A stretch of 64,000 nucleotides of DNA from Entamoeba invadens IP1 (taxonomy: Eukaryota; Evosea; Mastigamoebida; Endamoebidae): NCBI RefSeq assembly GCF_000330505.1, contig NW_004443615.1:235866-299865 (forward strand). The letters are read 5' to 3'. The translations under genes and the position numbers were made by a program. This document shows positions 54,901-64,000 of the stretch, piece by piece. How positions within the stretch are numbered: position 1 is the first letter of the stretch; the number at the start of each line of letters is the position of its first letter. The notes under the pieces are model-generated. The model ran no database searches. It worked only from the letters and a program-made list of their open reading frames with translations, and had not been told where the DNA came from.

Positions 54901-55195
54901 AAATGAAAGTGGTGTTTGCAACAAACCCCGGAATGATCGAGTAATTTTCAGAGACGTGTACTTGAGAATTATCAACACAAAAGTCTGTCGCATTTTTCGA
55001 GTAAAATTTGTTGTCGGAAGAAATAGGAAGAAACGGATTGAGCGTTTCACAAGTATTACACGTTAAATCGTTGGTATCATAGTTCGAGCCACAGGATAGA
55101 CATACTGTTTCATTGAGATACTTCACACAACCAGGCCCGATGATGTCAGAAATGGTACTCGAAACAGCAAGAGAAATCAACAGAACAATAAACAT
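51944..55195 (-). CDS. Cysteine-rich receptor-like transmembrane kinase (Entamoeba TMK type)
   Basis: 1083 aa. It has a signal peptide 1-16 (MFIVLLISLAVSSTIS), an ectodomain of about 540 residues with a Cys-rich, EGF/furin-like region at about 385-550 (CPNDCNSDIGAGVC, GGCLCKDNKYGRACMDIC, CDIDCECDDGYQVV), a single membrane span at about 555-585 (WAIIVIVLGVIFIFVVIIVVAIIL), a juxtamembrane region and a kinase domain (about 790-1060). The kinase is complete: IGEGAMGKVYLG, VAVKQF, HLDLKPDNLLV, KITDFGTSRF, YIAPESF. HLDLKPDN and the tyrosine-kinase-like fold fit the TMK families expanded in Entamoeba. Probably a surface sensor; the ligand is unknown. It is transcribed toward PP2A-A. Confidence 0.93.
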   Translation of the reverse strand: MFIVLLISLAVSSTISDIIGPGCVKYLNETVCLSCGSNYDTNDLTCNTCETLNPFLPISSDNKFYSKNATDFCVDNSQVHVSENYSIIPGFVANTTFIYGTPVVFTAAFEQLYHRPCKQKMVYRSPYTYGIYFDVPIHSPTDDKEYSFQTKLNWTVGEYHCTVIELSDSDPTVATDECVATAETIDSIMNCNWIGKKTKHYRLFLATEKKFEATKFGVGVLIITEPVFDPLIFFYARNIELLNQTKGDLYLGVPMKNGGNYEHPVCLPQKVMKTVSFKSQLIEGVSLLAKSIGSKLRYVQSYDEVTEEVNGEVVKRRRCLQLFGGMNEGALEKQGIDQGISFLIQYNKSKEADGKYNGMNYQEITFSYLTDDEEEDDVVKVTVVCPNDCNSDIGAGVCSHRLGGCLCKDNKYGRACMDICYNTTTREFNAKYGDQKLLCRYGESHCDIDCECDDGYQVVNNSCVKLTCLNNIDTDKSLECLKGSAHCETNCECAEGYKYRTFGVPNKGCILKTCGNGLVEGDEICDGGVNCLDNCSCSSYEMKSNGLNGCKSTNEVPTWAIIVIVLGVIFIFVVIIVVAIILVMKLIKAKHIDLSIFRQQQPFYYFDITQSTSLKTIDSTSALVDPNPVNNKMKIVVSHSKLNFGTEDSLVDINETRFEKFMISNNSSCYMLVVFHAPDIPKYVFHFDPQVYVIHPHRLKIFVIYMTVFCTTKMLGLKIHFSVYLSKKREVLKSISDLLFDKTFNEWDEQCKMEMDTLMRDVRNKYHGSLIIDTDAINSINLDLDEIDLIERPIGEGAMGKVYLGRYRGTYVAVKQFHWESLTNEETEELKQDVVRECNLLSKLRNPFIVNYVGSITYIPQVSMVTVFFELGSLENYIRKGNDYNVVLSFSLKNKILYDIARGMNFLHNNSILHLDLKPDNLLVNSLYADSACCVKITDFGTSRFVQKLNRDKGLGTPTYIAPESFEDIYDCPNDVYSFAMTAWELFYATEPYADFKSLFEIQNFVKDGKRLPLDNTIPVEWKNLIVKCWAQVPHDRPNFSSIVTEVSTFEHLKYPELDAGINSDIIDDLIQKKKEHLQEMFD

Positions 55196-55818
55196 TTGTG
55201 GGGTTTTGAGTTGTTACTTTTTAATTTTTTGTCTTCTTTTTCTTGTTTGTCGAGAAAAATTCTTTTGAAAATGTTGCATTTCTGTTCATTCGTTCTAGTT
55301 GGATTGTCTGAATTACTAATATATAGTTTTTATTATTATTATATGTGGATTGTCATTTGGGTAAAATGCGAATTTGAGATTAAACGTTCAAAACGAATAA
55401 TTGTAAAAATAGTTTAGATTCTAGATAATTTGATTAACTATCTTTAATGTTTCTTTTTTTAATAATAAAAATAATTGACTATTTTATTAAAATCGATAAT
55501 TTAAAAATATTATTAAAATCATAAAACATCAAAGATATTTTAAAATAGTTTTAAAATTAACCAATAATATAATATAGTTAAAGTTTTATTAAAATATTAA
55601 AAATATTTAGTTTGTTATTTTAAAAAATTATTTATAATTCAACTATTAAAAAGGAAATAACATTCCAAATAACATTTCAAGGAAAGAGAAAATCTTTTTA
55701 GGGTTGTTTTGAACTGAAGAAAATGATAAAAAAGCTGACAAGAGCAAACACCTCTTCATGACAACGCGAGTAAACATCTCAAAATGAAGAACTTTCATAT
55801 CAGAATACTCGTGTTGTC
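55196..55818. other. Divergent spacer between TMK and Spt6 with a hairpin
   Basis: No independent gene is believed; the plus-strand frame 55196-55417 looks like chance. At 55738-55840 an imperfect inverted repeat (arms about 35 bp, perfect core CCTCTTCATGACAAC / GTTGTCATGAAGAGG) brackets a 33-bp loop. The right arm overlaps the proposed mini first exon of Spt6. Confidence 0.6.
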
Positions 55819-58800
55819 ATGAAGAGGAGCGTTTGTTTTTTCGTTAAAACACTTTTTGGTTTTTTAAAATGTCGCGATTTTTTAGTTATAAAATATAGTA
55901 AATAAAACTATAAATAAATAGTTTTTCATAATTTTCTCCAAATCACTCGAATTGTCAATCTGAACGTGATTGAATTGACGGAATAGTTGGACAAAAGTGA
56001 AGAGAAAAGGAGCGACGAAAGTGAGTTGGAAGTCGACGAGGACGAAGAAGATCACGCCTTGACGAAAGAGGGCTATATAGCTGATGATGGATTTATAGCA
56101 GACGATGACGAAGAGGAAGTCGGTGAGGAAGAGGAGGCTGAGGAGACTCCTGAAGAGAAACAACGCCGTCTTGAGGAAAAGCAGAAGCGTAAAGAGGAAA
56201 GAGAAAAGAAGAGAGCTGAGAAGGAACAAAAGAAGAAAAAGAGAAGGATCATTCATAACGAAAGTGAGGATGAAGAGATGGAGAACCCGGAGAATAAAAT
56301 GATCGAAGAGGTCCAAGTCCCTGAAGAAGAAATCGACCAACAGATGGAAGAAGACTACTCAAAATGTTTGGAGCCAATGGATTTGAAAAGGAATGAAAGA
56401 GAAAGACAAGACAAAATTGTCGAGTCGGTTGACGTGCCAGAACAACTCTTTAGAAAGAAAAGTGTTTTGAACTGGTTCGACCAAGAAGGGAAAGAGCAAC
56501 CAACAATGGGCGAAGACGTCTGGCAAAATAAAATGCTCGATGAGAGTTATTGGGTGTGTCAGAGACTTCAACTTGAGATATTAATGAATGTGATTGACCT
56601 GGACAATCTCGTTAAAAAGGTGTTTGAGTTGATGTACAAAGAAAGACATGATTTGATGTTTATCGCAACATATGACAAAGACGTTTACTACCCGTTTATA
56701 TCTGAAAACTGGAGATCGATCGAACATGCGAAAGTGATTCAATTACTTTGGCAAATATGGGACTTGGACACAGAGTATTATGAAATTTGCGAAAAGAAGG
56801 AAAAGGTAAGGAAAATAATTGATGAGTGTAGCACCATGGGCACAGAGGAGAGAGCGGGTTACTTAATCACCCTCGACACGTTACAAGATGAAATTGATTT
56901 CCAATTGCTGAGTGACGAGGTAAGTTTGAAATACAGTCCAAATTTTTTCGACCCGCTGAAAGATGCGTCAAGGGGAAAACGGACATATCCAGAAGTGTGT
57001 TCCAAGAATGTGGAAGAGCTGATGAAAGGATATGGAATTACACCGAAGTGTTTTGTTGACAATTTGGTGAACAATTACAAACAATATGTCCCAAACAAAT
57101 GTTATGAAAAACCTGAAGATATTTCGAGAAGACTTATAACAAGCGAAATGCCAAAAACACAGAACGTCATGAACACCGCTCGAATGAGATTTGCAACAGA
57201 ATTTTCCCATTTCAAAGAAACCCGAAAGTTGTTTTACGAACTTGCTCTGAGGGATTCCACAATTTCAACAAAACCCACTGAAAAGGGAAAGGAAGTCATT
57301 GACGTCTTTAACAAGTACGCCATATACAAAAGACTTGTAGGAAAGCCAGTTTCTCTCTTGAGAGAGAGGGATGATATACTCAAAATCTTCCAAGCAGAAA
57401 AGGAGGGACTTATTACCGTTGAGCTAAATATGCCAACTGGTATTATCGAAGATGCTTGCACAAAGTTGATTGGAAGCGATGATATAGACGAGTGGAGATC
57501 AATGAAAAAAGAGACTGTCGAGTTTGCATTCAAATATTACATCACGCCGTATGTCATTGAACACCTCAAAGAGACGTTAAGAAAGAACGCTGTGAAGTGC
57601 GTTGTGAGAGAAGCACAAATTAATCTTAAACGAAGAATCAATGGAGCACCACATTTTGCTTTGGGAAACAAGAAGAGACAAATAGACGAAACAAGTCCGC
57701 TTGTGAACTATTTTGTTGGGGGAATTGTTTTTGGAAAGGAAAGCATGATGTTTGTGAAATGCAACGCAGACTCTGGAGAGTTTACTGAATCGATGTACTT
57801 CGAAAGGTTTGTGCAGCAATTTGACAAATACGAAGAAGAGATTAAGAATTTCTTCGGTGAAGAAACACTACTCATCGGTGTCGAGGCCAAAACACCAAAG
57901 TCAATTTTCATGTTAACGAACCTTCACAAGATGAACAAGATTGAGAATGTCAATGTAAACAAGGATTTGGGCATCATTTATAAGACGGAGACCGTGGGCG
58001 AGAAGTCGCAGCTTGAATATGCGGGTTCAAGTGTGTGCAGGCAATTGATTAACCCAATGGCCGAATTTGTTCACATTTGTGGGAAACGAGAGAAAATGTT
58101 GAATGTCAAAATCCACCCATTGCAATACGCGCTCAACGAAGGAGAGAGGTCGACATTGGTTCACAAGTTACAAGAAACGCTCATTGAGGTTGTGAATTTA
58201 AGAGGTGTTGATATTAACAAATGTATTGACCATGGCCACATTGAGGACGTGCTGTCGTATGTGAACGGTCTTGGCGAAATCAAGGCCAACACCTTTATCC
58301 GAAAGATGCAAGGATATCAGTTCCACATCAACTCGAGAAAGTTCCTCATTGAAATGTACAAAGATGATAACATGGAGAACGTTGTTAACAACTTTGTTGG
58401 TTTCATAACGATTTCGCCGAAGGACTCAGTTAAGAATCTTTTCTTGGATCAGACGAGAGTACACCCGATGAATTACCAACTTGCAGAGAATATTGTGAAT
58501 GATGCTTACGAAGGCGATTTGGAGAAGGCTGAGTTTTGTAAGAAAGCAATGTCGATGACTCGAGAGAAGTACGATTCACTTGACTTTGACGGTTATGCTG
58601 AATTGATCAAAGAAGGCGACAAAAAGATGGACGTGTGTTTGAGGGACATTGTCGATGAACTTGTGGATCCGTTTATGTACAACCAACCATCATTCGCGGA
58701 GTCGACGCTGACCGACAGAGAGATGTTTGAGTGTGTCACAAACACTTCAGTTGACGACTTTAAGGCGTGTCAATTGATCGAATTTGTTCTTCGGCCGGGT

Positions 58801-59658
58801 CCAAGAGACAAGAAACGTGGTTTCATCAGTGATGACTTGGAGGTGATGGTTGAAGACGGAAACTGTCTCAATGGCGACGAGTTTGGAAAATTGGTTACTG
58901 GTAAAATCACAACGGTGGATTATTCAAAGTGTGTAATCAACGTGAAGTGCAACCAACCCGATGTGAGAGATTTTTCGTACCTCCGTGAAGAGTACGAAAA
59001 GCTGAAAAGTTACGAAAAGTATTTGGAAGTGACCAACGAGGAAATTAATTACCGTTCTAGCGAAGAAGGAAGGAACATCGACTACAACAATTGGGTGAGT
59101 TCCTACAGAAATTTCCAAATCATGTCACACTCAAAAGCAGTCACCGAGGTAAAGAAGGGGAAAGTCGGTGGATGGATGGTCATTCCCATAGCAGAGGATG
59201 GACTCTTCCAAGGCAAATTGATGTTGGTATGGAAGTGGACCACAGAGGTTTTGATGAATATCCCATGTTATGAACGGAAAGATGACCGCGGAGACATGAA
59301 GATCATGATGTACAAACGACCGTTTGATGGGCTATCTCACCTCGAGCATTACATAAATAAGGTCAATGGATTATTGGAAGAGCTGAGAAAACACAGGAGA
59401 TATCACGCCAACGACTCAAAGGTCGACGTTGACTTATCCAAACAAAAAGCCGAGCTGCCAAACGCCTTCCACTATTCATTGAGTGTTTCGAAAACGGAGT
59501 TTGGTAAAATTCGAATCGCATCAATCCCGGGGTCGAAGACGGTTTCGAGCTTATTTGTTCGGTTGGATGACAACGGATTCCATTTGGGGAAAACAACATA
59601 TAGCTCGGTTGAATTACTTGTCGATGAGTTCAAGAACAGAGTTCAAAATATGAAGTAA
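55819..59658 (+). CDS. SPT6: Transcription elongation factor Spt6, probably with a 12-nt first coding exon
   Basis: The large open frame (55987-59658, 1223 codons) has no ATG near its start; the first codon is TTG. Directly before it is GGAATAG, a proper 3' splice site. At 55819 an ATG AAG AGG AGC is followed by GTTTGT, so a 156-nt intron (55831-55986) in phase 0 would give MKRS-LDKSEEKR. The protein shows the Spt6 order: a very acidic N-terminus with EGYIADDGFIADDDEEE, a helical Tex-like core, an inactive YqgF-like domain near 620, helix-hairpin-helix near 740 (LSYVNGLGEIKANTFIRKM), an S1 domain near 935-1000 and SH2-type domains from about 1037. Spt6 is a histone chaperone travelling with RNA polymerase II. 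Confidence 0.85.
55831..55986 (+). other. Proposed first intron of Spt6
   Basis: 156 nt, GTTTGTTTTTTCG...GACGGAATAG. It is longer than the 44-80-nt introns in nearby genes but equal in size to the 155-nt intron of the pogo transposase. Inferred; not confirmed by transcript data. Confidence 0.55.
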
Positions 59659-59783
59659 CTCTGTGTTCTTTTATGTTACAATATTTTTCGAAATACTCCA
59701 ATAATATTTTTTATGATTTATATGTATTTAAATTATATATAAATTTATATCAAAAATAAATATAATATACTTCTTTTAGTAAC

Positions 59784-61571
59784 TTATAATGGTATAGTAT
59801 TTTCTTCAATCCATTTCTTTGTAATTGGGTCTTGTGTTAGAGGAAGGACTAACTCTCTGATTCTTTGTGAGTATTGGTCCAAATAATTGATTTCTGTACT
59901 GTCCAACAAGTCCTTTTGAATTGCTTTCAAGCAATAAGGCACATAAGTAAGTGGGACTAGATGGACTAAGCTTCTCTCTTCAGTATGTTTGAGTTCTTTG
60001 TCGTTTTGTGAGGCTGTGGTGTATTCGACAATGCAAACGTTCTCAATACGCACACCAAAATTGCCTTTGAAGTACAATCCCGGCTCCACAGAAGTCATTC
60101 TCCCGACGTCCAAAGCCGCTCTCCCTGCAAACGTGTCTGGGTCGTGGTGGACTGACGAGAAGCAACCGACACCGTGTCCAGTAGCGTGTTCATACTCAAA
60201 GGTAGTGTCAACCCTTTTAATAGCATCTCTGCAGACTTTGTCGATGTTTTCGAATCGTGTGTGTTCTGAGAATTGTTCTTTTTGAAGAGCGATGTGTCCT
60301 TTAAGTACAGCCGTATACACTTTTTTGTCTTCCTCTGTAACATCTCCAACACATAACACTCGTGTGACGTCCGTTGTCGCTCCCGATTTGTATTGTGCGC
60401 CGACATCAAAAAGAATAGGGCGATTGAAATCAATTTCGGAACATGCGTGTTCATTTGGTTGGTAATGTAAATTGGCAGCATTTGGGCCGTTAGCAATGAT
60501 TGAAGCAAAACTTGGGTAGACGTAGTCTGGATTGCTCTTTCGTAATGTCTCCAATAATTCGCACAACTGGAAATCAGTGCATTTCTCCTCTTTTTGTGTA
60601 TTATAGTGCTGTTCTATTTGTGCAAAAAACTGACATAAAATCAACGAGTCTTCGATATGCGCTTTCTTCAACTGTTCAACATCACCATTCGGACACACCC
60701 CCATCCAATTATCGATGTCTCGAATCGTGAATTTGACTTCAGCATTTGCCTTTCTAGCCATTTCGAGTATTTTGAAAGAAGTAAATTTCTCTCTTATTCT
60801 AACTGTGAGATTCACGTTGTGCAATTCTTTGTTCAACACACCATAAAAATTGGCGTATGGGAAGATCTCAATATTCAGCGTTTTAAATTCGTCTGGGAAT
60901 TGTTGATATTTGAGGGTTTCAGTAGTACCACAGAAGAACATGATACGCTTTGGTGTTAATATTGCAAAGGCCAAAGCAAGTGGAGAGTATAAAATGTCAT
61001 CTCCTCTGATATTAAACACCCACGCCACATCAACAAGTGAAGTCAACACAATGACGTTGTTCTTTCGTGACTTTTTGAAGATGTCGAGTCTTTCTGTCAC
61101 ACTGTACTTTGTTCTAAAGAATGAGAGTGGTGAGAAGACCAGCTGTTTCTTATTTAATTCATCTAAGACGTCTAAGTCGATTGTTCTCACATTTTTTTCG
61201 TCGAGACATTCCCCCAATAAATAAGCTGGTGTAGTGCTGTAATTCAGCGCTAAGACTACTTTCCTTTTCGATTTCATTAGAATGTCCATCGGACCATCTG
61301 TGTCATTTTCACTATATACTTTCCATAATGGAGTTGGGACTTGTTTGACTGCACTATCATAGTATATCTCATCAGTCCATAAATATGCGTTCGTATGTGT
61401 TATTAATACATACCCATATAACCCTTTAAAGTTACACAACCACTCCAAATGAAGAAAAGAGGAATTTGGAAACTCTGAAATGTGTGGGTCGGAGTATGCA
61501 GAGAAGTAATGTGTCACTTTGTGTTCTTGCATTCTCTCCCGCACTTCTTGTAACCTTTCCTCAAAGTCCAT
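59784..61571 (-). CDS. Xaa-Pro aminopeptidase (aminopeptidase P, M24B)
   Basis: 595 aa, single exon, close to the length of cytosolic APP1. Two N-terminal creatinase-like domains (1-310; FLHLEWLCNFKGLYGYVLIT, VAWVFNIRGDDI) precede the pita-bread M24 domain. Metal ligands: two Asp in LFDVGAQYKSGATTDVTRV (about 387 and 398), His in HATGHGVGCFSSVHH (about 460), Glu in TSVEPGLYF (about 492) and Glu in VRIENVCIVE (about 510). It removes N-terminal residues preceding proline. No signal peptide, so cytosolic. It is convergent with Spt6, with 125 bp between the stops. Confidence 0.95.
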   Translation of the reverse strand: MDFEERLQEVRERMQEHKVTHYFSAYSDPHISEFPNSSFLHLEWLCNFKGLYGYVLITHTNAYLWTDEIYYDSAVKQVPTPLWKVYSENDTDGPMDILMKSKRKVVLALNYSTTPAYLLGECLDEKNVRTIDLDVLDELNKKQLVFSPLSFFRTKYSVTERLDIFKKSRKNNVIVLTSLVDVAWVFNIRGDDILYSPLALAFAILTPKRIMFFCGTTETLKYQQFPDEFKTLNIEIFPYANFYGVLNKELHNVNLTVRIREKFTSFKILEMARKANAEVKFTIRDIDNWMGVCPNGDVEQLKKAHIEDSLILCQFFAQIEQHYNTQKEEKCTDFQLCELLETLRKSNPDYVYPSFASIIANGPNAANLHYQPNEHACSEIDFNRPILFDVGAQYKSGATTDVTRVLCVGDVTEEDKKVYTAVLKGHIALQKEQFSEHTRFENIDKVCRDAIKRVDTTFEYEHATGHGVGCFSSVHHDPDTFAGRAALDVGRMTSVEPGLYFKGNFGVRIENVCIVEYTTASQNDKELKHTEERSLVHLVPLTYVPYCLKAIQKDLLDSTEINYLDQYSQRIRELVLPLTQDPITKKWIEENTIPL

Positions 61572-61676
61572 ATCTCTATGATTTATTAGTTTTGAAAATT
61601 AATTATGAATTCTAGTTGTAATAACTATATGTATTAGTTATAATAAAGAACACATAAAGAATGCAACAAAGTAAAA

Positions 61677-62980
61677 TTAATCATCCAACATGTCATCAGC
61701 AGGTGAAGGAAGGGCAGCAATGGCCTTGATAAGTTCCGCCATTTCGGCTTTACTTCCTTTGATCTCAAGAAATGGACTTTTAATCATCTCAAACGACGTT
61801 TTGCGCTGTTGTGGGTTGATGACAAGACACTCCTCGACAAACGTGACAAATGACGGCTCAAGTTTGTCTCTGTTTTTCATCGGTGGAATTCCTTTAGTTG
61901 TAATTAAGAACAACGCACGCATCGGTGGAAAATCCATATAAGGGGGCATCCCATCCGACATTTCCATACACATAATCCCAAGCGACCACACATCGACTTT
62001 CTCGTCATATTTTTGGCTCCGAATGAGCTATTTATTACTATTTCTATAGTACCACATTTATTAATTATTGTTATTATTTAATCGTAATAACATTTTAAAT
62101 AACAAACTTCAGGAGGCATCCAATAAGGAGTTCCAACTATTGATGTACGACAACTCTTTTGTTTTGTCAGCTGCGCCGCATAGCCAAAATCAGACAACTT
62201 TACTGAACCATCTTTCTTTAACAATATATTGTCAGATTTGATGTCACGATGGACACAATGATTTGAGTGTAAGAAGGTCAAAGCTTTTAAAGTCTCATCA
62301 CAGACGAAAGCGATCAATTTGAGGGAAATTGGCATTTCGTCGTGATGATCGATAATATCTGTCAAACACCCGCCGTCCATATATTCCATCACTAACCACA
62401 GCATTTCATTAATTAAATAACACTCGATGTATGTGACGACGTTGTCGTGTTTATATTGACTGAGTGTACTCACCTCGGTCAATATAGCTCGTTTACTCTT
62501 CTTAGTGATTCGCATCCGTTTCAACGCGACGGGGTACCCGTCTGACTTTCGCGTAGCTTTAAACACATCGCCGACCCCGCCTTCGCCCACTTTCTCGAGT
62601 CCTTCATACAACTCGTCTGGGTCACTCTTATTAATGAATTTCTTTAAGTCGACTTCTTTCTCTTCCGGTAACGGTTGGATTTGAAAGCACATGGAATCAT
62701 CCTCTTTGATATCCGTCTCTGCAGTCGTTTTCATTTGGAAGTCAATGACGTCATGGACTGCTTCAGGGTTCTCTTTAATCTCTTCTTTAGTTATCCCAGA
62801 AGCTTTTAATTGTGCATTCCACTCAGGAGGAAACCCAGTGAGTTCTCCAGATTGGTACACGGCATGATACGGATGTGAGAACCCAACTGGTTCACTGATT
62901 ACTAACTCCGGCTCCTTTTTCTTTTTGAGGAGGGACTTGAACATCTCGCTACTTGATTTTCGAGTTTCTCGCCTTTCCAT
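61677..62980 (-). CDS. p21-activated kinase (PAK), two exons
   Basis: Exon 1 is 62980-62108 and exon 2 is 62027-61677, with an 80-nt intron (62028-62107, GTTTGT...TAG) in phase 0, giving 407 aa. A CRIB/p21-binding domain (about 26-75: ISEPVGFSHPYHAVYQ) binds Rac/Cdc42, and NPEAVHDVIDF follows as in PAKs. The kinase domain has VGEGGVGDVFKA, VALKRM, HRDIKSDNILL, LSDFGYAAQL and GTPYWMPPE, then across the intron WSLGIMCMEM, and is complete. The open frame extends upstream to 63028, but a TATA-like stretch (62995-63006) lies in that extension, so the Met at 62980 (MERRETRKSS) is preferred. PAKs control actin remodelling and motility. Confidence 0.92.
62028..62107 (-). other. Intron of the PAK gene
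   Basis: 80 nt, GTTTGTTATTTAAAATG...AATAG. Splicing joins WMPPE to LIRSQKYDEKVDVWSLG, an unbroken kinase subdomain VIII-IX. Confidence 0.9.
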
Positions 62981-63028
62981 TTTTCTTCGCGGTCTTATAT
63001 ATATAATTGATATCTTTTTTAAGACCAT

Positions 63029-63696
63029 ACTATTTCCGCTTTGACGCCTCCTCTTCCTTTAATTCTAATACTTTTTACCTCACTTTTTACAATACTCTTC
63101 TTGACTCTATTGTACTATTCTTTTAATTCTTTTGTGGTTTTCAATTACACTAAACGGCAAAGTCAATCTCGTCTTTCTTGTTTTATTTCTTTGCTTTTCA
63201 AAGCGCTGTTTGGCTTTCTACCGGCAAACATTTCTATTTGGATTTTGGTCGTTCCGTTTTTTTGTTATTCAATCTATTTCGTCTTCTATTTTACTACTAT
63301 TTCTTATTTCAATATAATAGTCACAAATTCGGGTATTCTATGAAAGTTATGTCAAGTTATTGTAATTCTCTCGATTGCAGTCATTTCAAGTTTCAAGCAT
63401 TTCTTCGAACTTATTATTTTTAATTGTTTTTACTAGTTGTTATACAATTTGTCTTTTTCGTCCTCTCAAGTTGAAATAATAAAAAAACAGAAGACTTTTA
63501 ATATTATTTTTGATGTTATTATATCGGACTCTATTCTTAAAATAGAACACAAAAAAATAATTAAATAGATCACAAGATGAATTAGATACCGGTATAATTT
63601 ATATATAAACAGTGTACTCGAATGATCAAAAAAAGTGTTAAACGATGTGACCCAAGAACAATTGAAAAGTGAAATTATTAAGACGTCGACTTGTGT
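63029..63696. other. Spacer upstream of PAK
   Basis: T-rich on the plus strand, without a believable gene; three overlapping plus-strand frames (63041-63423) are Phe/Leu/Ser-rich products of that composition. Confidence 0.5.
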
Positions 63697-64000
63697 TCAC
63701 ATCCATTGCAACATGAACACTTTTGCAATAGGAAAAGTAGAAGGGAAGTATTCAGAGAGTAAGACATTTCCTTTGACTGTCGCATCGAAAGACTTTTGGA
63801 TAGTATTTAACTCATAGACTGTCATGTCTTCTTTCAAATAGAATGCATTATTAACGCCAAGGACTATTCCCGACGTGTGTTCGATCCCATTGAATAAGCA
63901 GAAAGTGGCATCTTTAGGGTTTATTGTGTTCAACTTTAAAGGCTGTTGTTTCGGCCCAACGACACTGAAGACAAACCCATTTTTGTCATTAATGACTTGC
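63697..64000 (-). CDS. C-terminal part of an unrecognised protein, cut by window edge
   Basis: The frame ending at TGA 63697-63699 is open in phase to the window end (100 codons; first readable residues QVINDKNGFVFSVVGPK). The text is protein-like and balanced (CLFNGIEHTSGIVLGVNNAFYLKEDMTVYELN). Codon use resembles the neighbouring host genes. I recognise no domain. A plus-strand frame at 63635-63817 is its antisense shadow. The true 3' end may be altered by an intron that I cannot see. Confidence 0.6.
   Translation of the reverse strand, partial: QVINDKNGFVFSVVGPKQQPLKLNTINPKDATFCLFNGIEHTSGIVLGVNNAFYLKEDMTVYELNTIQKSFDATVKGNVLLSEYFPSTFPIAKVFMLQWM

Noticed and set aside
62981..63028. N-terminal extension MVLKKISIIYIRPRRK of PAK
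   Set aside because: Contains a TATA-like promoter element; Entamoeba leaders are short, and MERRET fits better as the start.
63041..63423. Three overlapping plus-strand hydrophobic ORFs
   Set aside because: Overlapping frames of T-rich DNA give Phe/Leu-rich products; no consistent frame or motif.
1..64000. CRISPR arrays or bacterial-type operons
   Set aside because: Spliceosomal introns, TMK, Spt6 and eEF2 show a eukaryote; no regularly spaced direct repeats were seen apart from the 8-bp microsatellite.

Overview
The window is eukaryotic nuclear DNA. It most likely comes from an Entamoeba, probably a transposon-rich species such as E. invadens. The evidence is: compact, mostly intron-poor genes in very AT-rich spacers; short introns with a GTTTGT 5' end and a TAG (or CAG) 3' end; a cysteine-rich transmembrane kinase of the type expanded in Entamoeba; and piggyBac, Tc1/mariner/pogo and Polinton elements together. 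The species name is inference, not something the sequence proves.

Layout. 1-33 kb is a mobile-element and relic zone. A piggyBac-type transposase runs off the left edge (1-822). A 15.4-kb Polinton/Maverick (2045-17449) is bounded by 133-bp terminal inverted repeats. It carries an integrase, a fibre-like gene, a major-capsid candidate, small structural candidates, a packaging ATPase, and a protein-primed PolB followed in the same direction by an archaeo-eukaryotic primase (PrimPol-type) domain. Almost every long Polinton gene is broken by in-frame TAA codons or frameshifts. Next come a decayed pogo/Tigger-type transposase (18.4-20.0 kb), an actin pseudogene split at a TA by a 1965-bp inverted-repeat element (22.8-25.3 kb), a 1337-bp element with 280-bp nearly identical inverted repeats (26.1-27.5 kb), and a 3027-bp pogo-like transposon whose spliced transposase appears intact (30.1-33.1 kb). 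A PH-domain gene (27.9-29.4 kb) sits among them.

34-64 kb is ordinary host chromosome with tightly spaced housekeeping genes: nitrilase/omega-amidase, rhomboid protease, ERCC6L/PICH-like SNF2 ATPase, SGT-type TPR co-chaperone, eEF2, uridine kinase, an IQGAP-like RasGAP-fold protein, family I inorganic pyrophosphatase, PP2A scaffold A subunit, a transmembrane kinase, Spt6, aminopeptidase P, a PAK-type kinase, and a partial unknown gene at the right edge. The spacers hold a 374-bp foldback/MITE, an 8-bp tandem repeat, and a hairpin next to a probable mini first exon of Spt6.

The most notable observation is in the Polinton. The PolB reading frame ends at a TAA, but the same frame stays open beyond it into a segment with no nearby ATG. 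After one frameshift, that segment shows all three primase motifs (DxD, SGGxH, VD). This suggests an ancestral PolB-PrimPol fusion, or at least a primase-bearing Polinton.
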